NCBI RefSeq assembly: GCF_030815415.1
Contig: NZ_JAUSWW010000001.1
Span: 3,906,001 to 3,970,000 of the forward strand
Length of the DNA stretch: 64,000 nucleotides
Direction: 5' to 3'
Source of the DNA: Streptomyces canus
Lineage (GTDB): Bacteria; Actinomycetota; Actinomycetes; Streptomycetales; Streptomycetaceae
Shown here in pieces: positions 24,511 through 32,962 of the stretch (position 1 is its first letter; each line of letters begins with the position of its first letter). The translations under genes were made by a program, and so were the position numbers. The notes below the pieces were generated by a model, which worked only from the letters and a program-made list of their open reading frames with translations, was not told the origin of the DNA and did no database searches.

Positions 24511-25685
24511 CCTCCGCTCTCCAGGGCGATGGCCACGATCACGATGAACAGCACCAGGGCGATCAGCAGGTACACCACCTTCAGCGCACCGGACCCGGTA
24601 CCCGTCGGCACCTCCTGCGCCAGCACCGGTGGCGGGGGCGGCAGCGGTACCGGCCGGGGGCCGTTGAACACGTCGTGGCCGGTGTGGACCGCCCTTACGC
24701 ACCACGGGCAGTCCGGCAGATGGGCGCCGTACGCGTGCAGCGGACGCGCCTGGCACACCCGTATCTGTGCGCGCTGCCGGTCGAGGGCGCGCAGCCATGC
24801 CTCGGCCGGCGGGCGGGCGGCGGGGGCGTGGACGCCGGGGCCGAAGGCGGCGCGGGAGAGGGTGAGCAGGTCGGGCGGGAGGACGGACGGGTCGATGGTG
24901 CCGCGCGGGATGACGACCTGCTCGGGGCGGACGACGTAGGAGCAGCTGGCGGCGATGTTGTCCTTGACGGTCGACTCGGAGGTGCTCTCGTGCGGGACGC
25001 CCCCGAAGGGGTGGTTGCCGGCGGTGAGGAGCTGGTAGACGAGGACGGCGAGGGCGAAGTCGTCGCTGGAGCGGGTGGCGGGGCCGCCCGCTTGGCGTTC
25101 CGGGGCCGAGTAGTCCGTGGTGTGCATCAGACACGGGAACGGCTCGCCCGTCACCGGGTCGGTGAAGGCGATGGAGTCGCAGTCGAGGAAGGTCACGAAG
25201 CCGTTGGCGTCGACGACGACGTTGCTGCTGGAGAAGTCGCCGATGACGAGGTGGTCGTGGTGCATGCGCGCGGTCATGAAGGCGAGGTTCCAGGAGACAC
25301 CGACCAGGAAGCGCCAGTCCGCCTGGGGAAAGAGCCGCAGGCGCTGGGCGCGGGTGAACAGCCCGACCAGCTGGACGTGTTCGGGCTCGCCGAACCGGTG
25401 CATGGCGTAGCCGAGGAACGCGCCCTCGGGGCTGCGGGCCATCGCGGTGGGCCAGGCCAGTTCGGGCGGCTGGGAGCGGTCGGTGGGGCGGGCGGCGAGG
25501 GGGGACATGGTCAGCATGCGGGCCAGTCGGCGCTCCTGGTCGGGGCCCGGCGGGTCGCGGTAGAGCTTGACGACGGTTCCGTGGTCGCCCTCGACGGGGA
25601 AGACGGCCGCCTGTCCGCCGCCCTTCAGGGGCTGCTCGGCGAGGACGACCGGTTTCCCGTCCAGGTGGACGACGCGGCCGCTCAT
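24507..25685 (-). CDS. Membrane-anchored protein-kinase-like protein (TerY-P triad kinase)
   Basis: 392 aa. Kinase fold at about 15-275: Gly loop GGGQAAVF, Lys in VVKLYRD, catalytic loop HLVIGDFSSSNVVV in place of HRDLKPSN, metal Asp in LDCDS, then APERQ. Next comes a Cys-containing segment with CQAR and CPWC (possible zinc ribbon, about 300-325), a Pro-rich linker and a C-terminal membrane helix (about 365-388). It overlaps the PP2C gene (ATGA). VWA, PP2C and a kinase with a zinc ribbon match the TerY-P triad described for tellurium-resistance-type loci. The stop comes from the element at 24261-24510. Confidence 0.85.
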   Translation of the reverse strand: MSGRVVHLDGKPVVLAEQPLKGGGQAAVFPVEGDHGTVVKLYRDPPGPDQERRLARMLTMSPLAARPTDRSQPPELAWPTAMARSPEGAFLGYAMHRFGEPEHVQLVGLFTRAQRLRLFPQADWRFLVGVSWNLAFMTARMHHDHLVIGDFSSSNVVVDANGFVTFLDCDSIAFTDPVTGEPFPCLMHTTDYSAPERQAGGPATRSSDDFALAVLVYQLLTAGNHPFGGVPHESTSESTVKDNIAASCSYVVRPEQVVIPRGTIDPSVLPPDLLTLSRAAFGPGVHAPAARPPAEAWLRALDRQRAQIRVCQARPLHAYGAHLPDCPWCVRAVHTGHDVFNGPRPVPLPPPPPVLAQEVPTGTGSGALKVVYLLIALVLFIVIVAIALESGG

Positions 25686-26473
25686 GGCCGCGCCTTGCGC
25701 ACGGCTCGCAGCAGTGTCTTGTCGTCGGCGTTGAGCGCGGTCAGCCGGTCCGACCTGAGCAGTGCGGCCAGGTTGTCGTGCGCGGAGTCGGACACCGGGC
25801 CGGGGCCGTCGAGGGAGCGGAAGACGGCGTCGGCGAAGGAGGCGTTGGGGGCCGGGGTGCCGCCGCCGGTGCGGGAGAGGGCGGCCTGGGCGAGTCCGTC
25901 GGTGGAGAGCAGGACGCCGTCGATCCCCGGGTCGCACACACAGTCGGTGCGCATCCAGCGGGCCGCGTCGGGCGAGGTGAGGAAGACCGTCTCGTTGCTG
26001 TACTCGCTGGCGTCCGCGGCCTGCGGCAGCACATGGAACTGCGGTTCGCCGTCCTCGGCTCCGGCGCGCAGGACGACGAAACCGTCGCCGACGGTGAGAT
26101 GGCCGAGCCAGTCCGGGGCCAGGACGACAACGGTGAGGGTGGTCGCGAAGTCGGCGGCCGCCGCGCCCGTGGTGTCCAGGAACGCCATGGTGATCTCGTG
26201 GAAGGCGTCCGCGAGCAGGTCGTGCACGGCCTTGCCGGGCGGACTGTGGACGGCCTCGCCGGCCCGTCGTACGAAGTGTTCGGCGGCCAGCTCCACGGCG
26301 AGCCGCGAGCCCTCGTCGGAGCGCGGCCGGCTGCCGGCGCCGTCCGCGACGGCGAGCACGGCGACCGGTCCCTCCGTGACATGGGCGCAGGCGTCCTGGC
26401 AGGGCAGACCGTCCCGGCGGTGCCGGTAGCCCTCGACGCTCATGCCGTGGATCCGCCAGTCGGCCCTGCCCAT
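25682..26473 (-). CDS. PP2C-family serine/threonine phosphatase
   Basis: 263 aa, a single PP2C domain. VADGAGSRPRSDEGS gives the metal-binding Asp-Gly, followed by ATTLTVVVLA, GDGFVVL, LLSTDGLAQ and a late HDNLA that supplies further metal-binding aspartates. It would dephosphorylate Ser/Thr targets of the neighbouring kinases. The gene lies 3 bases after the VWA gene and overlaps the membrane-kinase gene by 4, so the three products are made in a fixed order. Confidence 0.9.
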   Translation of the reverse strand: MGRADWRIHGMSVEGYRHRRDGLPCQDACAHVTEGPVAVLAVADGAGSRPRSDEGSRLAVELAAEHFVRRAGEAVHSPPGKAVHDLLADAFHEITMAFLDTTGAAAADFATTLTVVVLAPDWLGHLTVGDGFVVLRAGAEDGEPQFHVLPQAADASEYSNETVFLTSPDAARWMRTDCVCDPGIDGVLLSTDGLAQAALSRTGGGTPAPNASFADAVFRSLDGPGPVSDSAHDNLAALLRSDRLTALNADDKTLLRAVRKARP

Positions 26474-26476
26474 CGC

Positions 26477-27238
26477 TCAGCTCTCCCAGGCGGGGCGCTG
26501 GGTCTTGAACTGGCTGAAGATCTTCTCGAAGACCTCGTCGCCGGCGCCCTTCTGCTCGGCGTTGGCGCTGGCGGACATCATCTGGAGCAGTTCGCGGAAC
26601 GGGAAGCCGTGGATGGTGGCGTTGAACTTCGGGGCGAACGCCCGCAGGACCTGCTCGCCGGTGTCGGTGATGCCGCCGACGCCGATCGCGTACAGCCTGA
26701 AGCGGCGGGCCTGCTGTTCCTCGGCGAGTACGGGGACCAGCCGGTGCCAGGAGTCGGTGCGGCGGCCGGTGGCGTCGGTCGGGATGCCGTCGGTGACCAG
26801 GCAGATCTGCGGGCGGTAGTACTGGAGTCCGGAGGCGCGCAGTTCGGCCTTGCGGGCGGCGACGATGTGCATCGACAGCTCCAGTGCCTCCGTCATGAGG
26901 GTCACGCCCGCGGCACCGAGCTGCGGCGGGCGGAACATGTGCGCGGGCACGAAGGGGCTCACGGGGGCGCCGGGGGCGAGGGGTTGCGGACCCCGCCAGG
27001 CGGCGACGCCCTGTCCGCCGAAGGTGACGACGGCGACCTCGACGCTGTAGCTGAGGGCCACGTCGTCGTGCAGTTCACGCGTCCACTCCACGAGCGCGTT
27101 GTTGAGCGTCTGGATCGGCGCTCCCGCCATGGAGCTGGACGTGTCGAGGCACAGCACCAGCGGCAGCCGCTGAGCGTTGTTCTCGAACTCGATGTCGGCG
27201 TACTCCGCCGGCAGCGTGGGCGGGTATTCGCTGGACAT
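26477..27238 (-). CDS. TerY-like VWA-domain protein
   Basis: 253 aa, cytoplasmic, one VWA domain with MIDAS residues DTSSSM (about residues 32-37), a Thr in the GVTLM region, and CLVTDGIPTD. It resembles TerY of tellurium-resistance operons in length and layout. An AGGAG ten bases before the ATG supports the start. Together with the PP2C and kinase genes downstream it completes a TerY-P type phosphorylation module; the VWA protein is presumably the modified or adaptor component. Confidence 0.88.
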   Translation of the reverse strand: MSSEYPPTLPAEYADIEFENNAQRLPLVLCLDTSSSMAGAPIQTLNNALVEWTRELHDDVALSYSVEVAVVTFGGQGVAAWRGPQPLAPGAPVSPFVPAHMFRPPQLGAAGVTLMTEALELSMHIVAARKAELRASGLQYYRPQICLVTDGIPTDATGRRTDSWHRLVPVLAEEQQARRFRLYAIGVGGITDTGEQVLRAFAPKFNATIHGFPFRELLQMMSASANAEQKGAGDEVFEKIFSQFKTQRPAWES

Positions 27239-27264
27239 GGGCTTCTCCTGGTGGAGCGGTACGA

Positions 27265-28206
27265 CTAACGGGCGTGGGCGTGGCGCCCGGCGGCGGGCGG
27301 AAAGGCGTGCAGAACGTCGGAGTCCGGCTCCGGTGCGTCGGTGACGTCGACGCGCGAGCCGGGCGCGGGCGGCGCCTGCCCGGGATCCGCCCACACGGCC
27401 CGGTACAGGACGCGGTCGAGTTCGACGTAGCCCTGCGGGTGCAGGTCGGTGCGGACGACGGCAGGCCGGGTGGGACCGCTCGGGGCGCGGTGCCGGCCGG
27501 GGCGGGCCGGGGTGGTACGCAGGGCGCGGGTGGGCTCGTCGGCGCTGCGGGCGGCGGGCGCCGGGCCGGAGGCGGAGGCGGGGGCCGTGCGGGTGCGGCG
27601 TACGAGGAGGAAGAGGGCGGCGAGGAGGAGGGCGAGGACGGTGGCGGTGGCGGGGAGGAGCCAGTCGTCCGGGTCGCCGCCCGCGTCGTCGGGGGAGCCC
27701 GCGAGGTAGGCGGGGTGCTCGGTGACGAGCCTCCTGTCGATCAGCAGGGTGCCGGACACCGGGTCCGACTCCTCCTTCTGCGCGACGAGATCGCACAGGG
27801 CCTTCCGCGGCACCTTGCAGATGCGGTTCAGCTCCTTGAGCGTGCTCGGCTTCAGCCGGTCGATTTTGGCGTCCGGGTCGACGAGCCGGCGCTCCTGGTC
27901 CGCCAGGACGAGGAGTACGGTGCCGCCCTCTCCGGTGGAGACACCCGCCGGCACCTGGACCACCAGCTTGTCGGTGTGCCCCTCGATGCCGGCGAGGATC
28001 TCCTCGCGGGACTTGTCGGTGTCGTCGAGCGACAGCGCGCGGTCGAGCGTGAGGGTGACGGGATCGTCGCCGAGCCGGCTCGTCCAGCACTTCAGCCGGG
28101 CGGAGAAGTCGCCCTGGCACTTGTCCTCCGTCCCCGCCGCGGGAACGGCCGGCAGCAGGGCAAACAGAATTCCGAAAAAAATGATGACACGCAGCACTCG
28201 CCCCAT
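27265..28206 (-). CDS. Exported single-pass membrane protein, function unknown
   Basis: 313 aa. Signal peptide (about 1-26), an outside domain of about 160 residues with four cysteines (KCQG, LKCW, RICK, LCDL) that may form disulfides, a membrane helix at about 190-212, and a Pro/Ala/Arg-rich cytoplasmic tail ending HAHAR. GGGGG before the ATG at 28206 supports that start over an ATG 12 codons upstream. It is 26 bases ahead of the VWA gene, so likely co-transcribed, and could carry an external signal to the kinase/phosphatase triad. Confidence 0.78.
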   Translation of the reverse strand: MGRVLRVIIFFGILFALLPAVPAAGTEDKCQGDFSARLKCWTSRLGDDPVTLTLDRALSLDDTDKSREEILAGIEGHTDKLVVQVPAGVSTGEGGTVLLVLADQERRLVDPDAKIDRLKPSTLKELNRICKVPRKALCDLVAQKEESDPVSGTLLIDRRLVTEHPAYLAGSPDDAGGDPDDWLLPATATVLALLLAALFLLVRRTRTAPASASGPAPAARSADEPTRALRTTPARPGRHRAPSGPTRPAVVRTDLHPQGYVELDRVLYRAVWADPGQAPPAPGSRVDVTDAPEPDSDVLHAFPPAAGRHAHAR

Positions 28207-28298
28207 GGGCACCCCCGTGGCCCGAAAACGACCCGTGCCCATAGTGGAGGCAACAAGCCTGTGCCCGAAAGGGTTTTACGCTTTCCCGCCATTCCCTT

Positions 28299-28754
28299 CT
28301 ACAACTGGAACACCTCATGACAACGGGTGAACATCTGCCGCGCCCGTTCCACCCAATCACTGGCCAAAGCATCGAAGTCCGCTTGGGTGACCCGGCAGGT
28401 CAGCGGCAGATCGCACACCCCTGCGAGACACGGCCGCGGCCCCCGGACGTCCCACACGGAGAGCATGGGATTCAACTGTTCGGTATTCCACGCGTTCGAC
28501 GCCGCCGCGGCGACCGCCAGTTGGTCATGGCGCAGGAAATTCCCGTCCGTGACAAAGGCGACGAGCAGCCGTTTGGTGGTCATGAATCTGACCGTGAGCG
28601 TGCGTCCCGTGTCCTCGAGATCGAATTTCAGGGACACGGAATCGGTGTCGGTCACGGCGTGGAAATTCCGGCCGGCTCCCCAGTTCCGCACCAACTGCCG
28701 CCAGTGCGTGCCGATTTCATGGGCCGGGCCGGTCGAGGATTCAGGCGGTGCCAC
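28299..28754 (-). CDS. YbjN-domain protein
   Basis: 151 aa. The whole length fits a YbjN (type III secretion chaperone-like) domain: an alternating beta-strand core (VSLKFDLEDTG, LTVRFMTTKRLLVAFV), HDQLAVAAAASNAWN and the terminal VERARQMFTRCHEVF helix. YbjN proteins are adaptor or regulatory proteins. It starts at a GTG and overlaps the preceding kinase gene by 14 bases, so its partner is probably that kinase. Confidence 0.82.
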   Translation of the reverse strand: MAPPESSTGPAHEIGTHWRQLVRNWGAGRNFHAVTDTDSVSLKFDLEDTGRTLTVRFMTTKRLLVAFVTDGNFLRHDQLAVAAAASNAWNTEQLNPMLSVWDVRGPRPCLAGVCDLPLTCRVTQADFDALASDWVERARQMFTRCHEVFQL

Positions 28755-29736
28755 GGCCCACCGCCCGGGCGACCATCGCGTCGGTCAGTCCCGCGTCCAG
28801 CAGCGCCTGGGCGTGCAGCATCAGACAGGAGGGCACGGACACGCTCGTACCGGAGGTGCGGCGCGCGGCCAGCTCGCCCACGCGGACCTCGATGGTCCGC
28901 CGTACCTTGGGCGGCGGCCACGAGGGCGACTGCGGGGCCTCCTCCAGCAGTTCGGTCAGCAGTGCGTCCAGCCGCGGCCGTTCCTCGGGCCGCTTGGCGA
29001 GGCAGCGCGCGATCAGCGGGCGCAGGGCAAGGGGTACGCCGTCGAGGTCGGGGTCGCCGAAGACGACCTGGTAGCGCACCGATTCCCCCGCCCCGTGCGG
29101 CGGGCGGCCCGACAGCGCGTACACCAGCACTCCGCCGAGGGAGAACACATCGCTCTCCGGCCCGGCCCGCGCCCCCTTCATCTGCTCGGGGGACATGAAC
29201 GGCGGTGTGCCGACGATGAGTCCGACCTTGGTGAGGCCGGGCGCCCCGTCGACGCGGGAGATCCCGAAGTCGATGACGCGCGGCCCGTCGGAGGCGAGGA
29301 GCACGTTGGACGGCTTGAGGTCGCGGTGCACGACTCCGGCCGCGTGCACGGCCTGGAGCGCCTCGACGAGGAACGCGCCGAGCCGGCGTACCTGGTCCTC
29401 GGGCAGCGGCCCGTCCGTGCGGACCGCCTCGGCGAGCGAGGGGCCGGGGACGTACATCGTGGCCAGCCAGGGCAGTTCGGCCTCGGTGTCGGCGTCGATC
29501 ACCGCCGCGGTGTAGGCGCCGCTGACGACCCGGGCGGCGGCGACCTCGCGCGCGAAGCGTTCCCGGAACTCGGGCTCGGCCGCCAGCTCCGGGCGCACCA
29601 CCTTCACCGCCACCTCGCGCCCGGCGGGCGACCGTCCGAGATATACCCAGCCCATGCCGCCGGACCCGAGCCGTCCGACGATGCGGTAGGGCCCCACCTT
29701 CAAGGGATCGCTGACCGGTGTGCGCACCCCGCTCAC
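28741..29736 (-). CDS. Hanks-type serine/threonine protein kinase
   Basis: 331 aa. Complete kinase domain at about 15-270: glycine loop GRLGSGGMG, Lys in VAVKVV, HRDLKPSNVLL, DFG, SPEQ and the C-lobe CLAKRPEERP arginine. The C-terminal 60 residues have no membrane span and contain a LHAQALLDAGLTDAMVARA helix. Unlike PknB there are no PASTA repeats, so this is a soluble kinase. It starts at a GTG and heads the minus-strand operon YbjN, membrane protein, VWA, PP2C, membrane kinase. Confidence 0.92.
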   Translation of the reverse strand: MSGVRTPVSDPLKVGPYRIVGRLGSGGMGWVYLGRSPAGREVAVKVVRPELAAEPEFRERFAREVAAARVVSGAYTAAVIDADTEAELPWLATMYVPGPSLAEAVRTDGPLPEDQVRRLGAFLVEALQAVHAAGVVHRDLKPSNVLLASDGPRVIDFGISRVDGAPGLTKVGLIVGTPPFMSPEQMKGARAGPESDVFSLGGVLVYALSGRPPHGAGESVRYQVVFGDPDLDGVPLALRPLIARCLAKRPEERPRLDALLTELLEEAPQSPSWPPPKVRRTIEVRVGELAARRTSGTSVSVPSCLMLHAQALLDAGLTDAMVARAVGRGTA

Positions 29737-29817
29737 CTCATTTCGGGGTTCGTTGCAGGATGTCCCGAGTGTCCCGCGAAATCCCCGTCCGCACAGAGGT
29801 GATGAGGAAAAAGACGA

Positions 29818-29869
29818 AGGCCTGTCGTCGGTCTCCCGTCGGGGCGGACGGGAGACCGACGACAGGCCT
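29818..29869 (-). terminator. Strong intrinsic terminator after pckG
   Basis: A perfect 23-bp stem (29818-29840 with 29847-29869) and 6-base loop GGGGCG. Read on the minus strand it is followed by TCGTCTTTTTCC, a U-rich tract, so it terminates transcription from pckG. It also insulates the kinase operon starting at 29736. Confidence 0.88.
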
Positions 29870-29979
29870 CAAGCCCCGCACGCCGTTGTACGGAACCTCG
29901 TCGGCTGTCACCGCGGCCGGCCGTGACGATCACTGGTCAGGGCAATATCCGGGCCGGCCGCGGAGTCTTCGGGCGGGCC

Positions 29980-31803
29980 TCAGCCCAGGCGCTGCACCAG
30001 CGCCCGGTACTCGTCCCACAGTTCCTTCGGGGTGTGCTCGCCGAAGGTGTTGAGGTGCTCGGGGACCAGGGCGGCCTCCTCGCGCCAGACCTCCTTGTCG
30101 ACGGTGAGGAGGAAGTCCAGGTCGGACTCGGAGAGTTCGAGGCCCTTGGTGTCCAGCGCGCCCTTGGCCGGCAGCACGCCGATCGGGGTCTCGACGCCCT
30201 CGGCCCTGCCGTCGAGACGCTCGACGATCCACTTCAGGACACGGCTGTTCTCGCCGAAGCCGGGCCAGACGAACGTGCCCTCGTCGTTCTTGCGGAACCA
30301 GTTGACGTAGTAGATCTTCGGGAGCTTCGTCTGGTCCTTGTCCTTGGCGACGTCGATCCAGTGACCCATGTAGTCGCCCATGTTGTAGCCGCAGAACGGC
30401 AGCATGGCGAAGGGGTCGCGGCGCAGCTCGCCGACCTTGCCCTCGGCGGCCGCGGTCTTCTCGGAGGCCACGTTGGCGCCCAGGAACACGCCGTGGTTCC
30501 AGTCGAAGGACTCGGTCACCAGCGGTACGGCGGTGGCGCGCCGTCCGCCGAAGAGGATCGCCGAGATCGGCACGCCCTTGGGGTCCTCCCACTCGGGCGC
30601 GATGATCGGGCACTGCGAGGCGGGCACCGTGAAGCGGGCGTTGGGGTGGGCGGCGGGCGCCTCGGACCGCGGCGTCCAGTCGTTGCCCTTCCAGTCCGTG
30701 AGGTGGGCGGGAGTCTCCTCCGTCATGCCCTCCCACCAGATGTCGTTGTCGTCGGTGAGGGCGACGTTGGTGAAGACGGAGTTGCCCCACAGCGTCTTCA
30801 TCGCGTTGGCGTTGGTGTGCTCGCCGGTGCCGGGCGCGACGCCGAAGAAGCCGGCCTCGGGGTTGATGGCGTAGAGGCGGCCGTCCTCGCCGAACCGCAT
30901 CCAGGCGATGTCGTCGCCGATGGTCTCGACGGTCCAGCCGGAGATCGTGGGCTCCAGCATGGCGAGGTTGGTCTTGCCGCAGGCGCTCGGGAAGGCGGCG
31001 GCGACGTACTTCGACTCACCCTGCGGGGGCGTGAGCTTGAGGATCAGCATGTGCTCGGCGAGCCAGCCCTCGTCGCGGGCCATCACCGACGCGATGCGCA
31101 GGGCGTAGCACTTCTTGCCGAGCAGGGCGTTGCCGCCGTAGCCGGAGCCGTAGGACCAGATCTCGCGGCTCTCGGGGAAGTGCGAGATGTACTTCGTGGA
31201 GTTGCACGGCCACGGGACGTCCGCCTCGCCCTCCGCGAGGGGGGCGCCGAGGGTGTGGACGGCCTTCACGAAGAAGCCGTCGGAGCCGAGCTCGTCCAGG
31301 ACCGGCTGCCCCATCCGGGTCATGGTGCGCATCGAGACGGCGACGTAGGCCGAGTCGGTGATCTCGACGCCGATGGCGGAGAGGTCCGAGCCGAGGGGGC
31401 CCATGCAGAACGGGACGACGTACATCGTCCGGCCCTTCATGGAGCCGCGGAAGACGCCCTTCTCGCCGGCGAAGATCTCCCGCATCTCGGCGGGGGCCTT
31501 CCAGTGGTTGGTGGGGCCCGCGTCCTCTTCCTTCTCGGAGCAGATGAAGGTGCGGTCCTCGACGCGCGCGACGTCGGTCGGGTCGGAGGCCGCGTAGTAG
31601 GAGTTCGGGCGCTTGATCGGGTCGAGCTTCTTGAAGGTGCCCTTCTCGACGAGCTCCTCGCACAGGCGCTCGTACTCGGCCTCTGATCCGTCACACCAGA
31701 CCACGCTGTCCGGCTGCGTCAGTTCTGCGATCTCGTTCACCCACGAGACCAGTTCCTTGTGCTGGGTGGGGATGACGGGGGGAGCCGCGATGTCGCGCGC
31801 CAC
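29980..31803 (-). CDS. pckG: Phosphoenolpyruvate carboxykinase (GTP)
   Basis: 607 aa, GTP-dependent PEPCK. The family kinase-1a loop FPSACGKTN and the upstream motifs YGGNALLGKKCYALR and PWPCNSTKYISHF are present, and length matches the monomeric GTP class. It converts oxaloacetate to PEP, feeding gluconeogenesis. The GTG at 31803 is chosen: TAGGAG lies at good spacing and MARDIAAPP starts the conserved region; earlier in-frame codons look non-coding. It has its own terminator at 29818-29869 and a 330-bp upstream gap. Confidence 0.95.
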   Translation of the reverse strand: MARDIAAPPVIPTQHKELVSWVNEIAELTQPDSVVWCDGSEAEYERLCEELVEKGTFKKLDPIKRPNSYYAASDPTDVARVEDRTFICSEKEEDAGPTNHWKAPAEMREIFAGEKGVFRGSMKGRTMYVVPFCMGPLGSDLSAIGVEITDSAYVAVSMRTMTRMGQPVLDELGSDGFFVKAVHTLGAPLAEGEADVPWPCNSTKYISHFPESREIWSYGSGYGGNALLGKKCYALRIASVMARDEGWLAEHMLILKLTPPQGESKYVAAAFPSACGKTNLAMLEPTISGWTVETIGDDIAWMRFGEDGRLYAINPEAGFFGVAPGTGEHTNANAMKTLWGNSVFTNVALTDDNDIWWEGMTEETPAHLTDWKGNDWTPRSEAPAAHPNARFTVPASQCPIIAPEWEDPKGVPISAILFGGRRATAVPLVTESFDWNHGVFLGANVASEKTAAAEGKVGELRRDPFAMLPFCGYNMGDYMGHWIDVAKDKDQTKLPKIYYVNWFRKNDEGTFVWPGFGENSRVLKWIVERLDGRAEGVETPIGVLPAKGALDTKGLELSESDLDFLLTVDKEVWREEAALVPEHLNTFGEHTPKELWDEYRALVQRLG

Positions 31804-32133
31804 GATTGCTCCTAAATGAGGGATTTTTTGTTTGGAGGCCCCGTGGGGGCTGCGGCCCGGATGCTTCTCGGTGGTGACCTGGCGCTCATCCGGTGCCGAC
31901 CGCACTCATCTGATCATCCGTCGCGAGTGCCCATCTGTCCAGAAGGCTTCACACTTGAGCGGAGTGAGGATTGCCACGTGTCGGAGTGTTGCCAACCGTG
32001 CACTTTGGGTTCGCTTGACGCTTCCTTGACCGCACCCTCACGGCGTCAACTGCCGTGAGATGATGGCCACTCTCGGCCCTTTCGGGGCCCGCACTCATCC
32101 GCAACCTACGGTTCCGTAGGTACGATGCAGTGC
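31804..32133. other. 330-bp gene-free region between pckG and trhA
   Basis: It holds the divergent promoters of pckG and trhA. Visible features are two TTGAC motifs on the plus strand (32015-32020, 32026-32031), a TCACGGC-N7-GCCGTGA dyad (32038-32058) and the 18-base palindrome at 32104-32121. It is less GC-rich than its surroundings near the pckG start (TTTTTTG). I see no open frame worth calling and no tRNA. Confidence 0.6.
32104..32121 (+). promoter_or_regulatory. Perfect 8-bp-arm palindrome over the trhA promoter
   Basis: ACCTACGGTTCCGTAGGT has perfect 8-bp arms around TT. Its last base begins TACGAT (32121-32126), a good -10, so a bound repressor would block the promoter. The shape fits a TetR-family operator; no matching regulator gene is adjacent. 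Confidence 0.6.
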
Positions 32134-32847
32134 ATGACTGCGTCCGCCTCCGACGCGCCTCTGGACTCGCCGGCCGCCGGCCGTAACCCCGTGGCGCTCT
32201 CCCTGCCGCAAGAGATCAAGCCCAAACTCCGGGGCTGGCTGCATCTCGGCATGTTCCCGGCCGTGCTCATCTCGGGTCTGGTGCTCACCGCCCTCGCGGA
32301 CTCGACGCGGGGCCGTATCGCCTGCGGGATCTTCGCCCTGACCGCCTGCCTGCTGTTCGGCGTCAGCGCCCTGTACCACCGGGGCAACTGGAGTCCGCGC
32401 ATGGACGGCGTCCTGCGCAGACTGGATCACGCCAACATCTTCCTGATCATCGCGGGCACCTACACCCCGCTGACCATGCTGCTCCTGCCCGGCACGAAGG
32501 GGCAGTGGCTGCTGTGGGGCATCTGGGGTGCCGCCCTGGCCGGAATCATCTTCCGTGTCTTCTGGGTGGGCGCTCCGCGCTGGCTCTACACCCCCTGCTA
32601 CATCGCGATGGGCTGGGCCGCGGTCTTCTTCCTGCCCGACTTCATGCGCACCGGCGGCATCGCGGTCCTGGTCCTGGTGATCGTCGGCGGCCTGCTCTAC
32701 AGCGCGGGCGGCGTGATCTACGGCCTCAAGCGCCCCGACCCCTCCCCGCGCTTCTTCGGCTTCCACGAGGTCTTCCACTCGCTCACGCTGGCGGCGTTCG
32801 TCGTCCACTACGTCGGGATCTCACTGGTGGCGTACCAGCACGCGTAA
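32134..32847 (+). CDS. trhA: Hemolysin-III/TrhA (PAQR-like) membrane protein
   Basis: 237 aa with seven hydrophobic segments and the PAQR/hemolysin III motifs: SALYHR near helix 2, RRLDHANIFLIIAGTYTP, and the C-terminal HEVFHSLTLAAFVVHY histidines that bind zinc in the superfamily. The TrhA branch has been linked to membrane-energetics homeostasis rather than hemolysis. If TACGAT at 32121-32126 is the -10, the transcript would begin near 32133 and be leaderless from the ATG at 32134; an ATG at 32125 is the alternative. A strong terminator follows at 32864. Confidence 0.9.
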   Translation: MTASASDAPLDSPAAGRNPVALSLPQEIKPKLRGWLHLGMFPAVLISGLVLTALADSTRGRIACGIFALTACLLFGVSALYHRGNWSPRMDGVLRRLDHANIFLIIAGTYTPLTMLLLPGTKGQWLLWGIWGAALAGIIFRVFWVGAPRWLYTPCYIAMGWAAVFFLPDFMRTGGIAVLVLVIVGGLLYSAGGVIYGLKRPDPSPRFFGFHEVFHSLTLAAFVVHYVGISLVAYQHA

Positions 32848-32863
32848 CCCTCCCCACCCCTCC

Positions 32864-32893
32864 AAGGCCACGGCTTCACGCCGTGGCCTTTTT
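32864..32893 (+). terminator. Intrinsic terminator after trhA
   Basis: AAGGCCACGGC (32864-32874) pairs perfectly with GCCGTGGCCTT (32880-32890) around a 5-base loop, ending in a TTTTT tract at 32889-32893. A textbook rho-independent terminator, rare in such GC-rich DNA. Confidence 0.9.
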
Positions 32894-32925
32894 GCATGCC
32901 CGAACCGATTAGCCGCCCCAACCAA

Positions 32926-32958
32926 TTGACAGAACTCATCTTTTGAGAGTTACTCTCA
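32926..32958 (+). promoter_or_regulatory. MFS promoter with overlapping palindromic operator
   Basis: TTGACA (32926-32931) is a consensus -35. TGAGAGTTACTCTCA (32944-32958) is a perfect 6-bp-arm dyad that covers the -10 region (TACTCT, 32951-32956, 19-bp spacing). The first base of the MFS start codon is only 7 bases after the -10, suggesting a leaderless transcript. The operator is the obvious target of the TetR protein encoded at 34504. Confidence 0.65.
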
Positions 32959-32962
32959 TTTC

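Noticed and set aside
29923..31686. Long plus-strand frame opposite pckG
   Set aside because: Runs exactly antisense to a highly conserved PEPCK; the translated sequence is repetitive Val/Gly/Glu/Arg with no domain.
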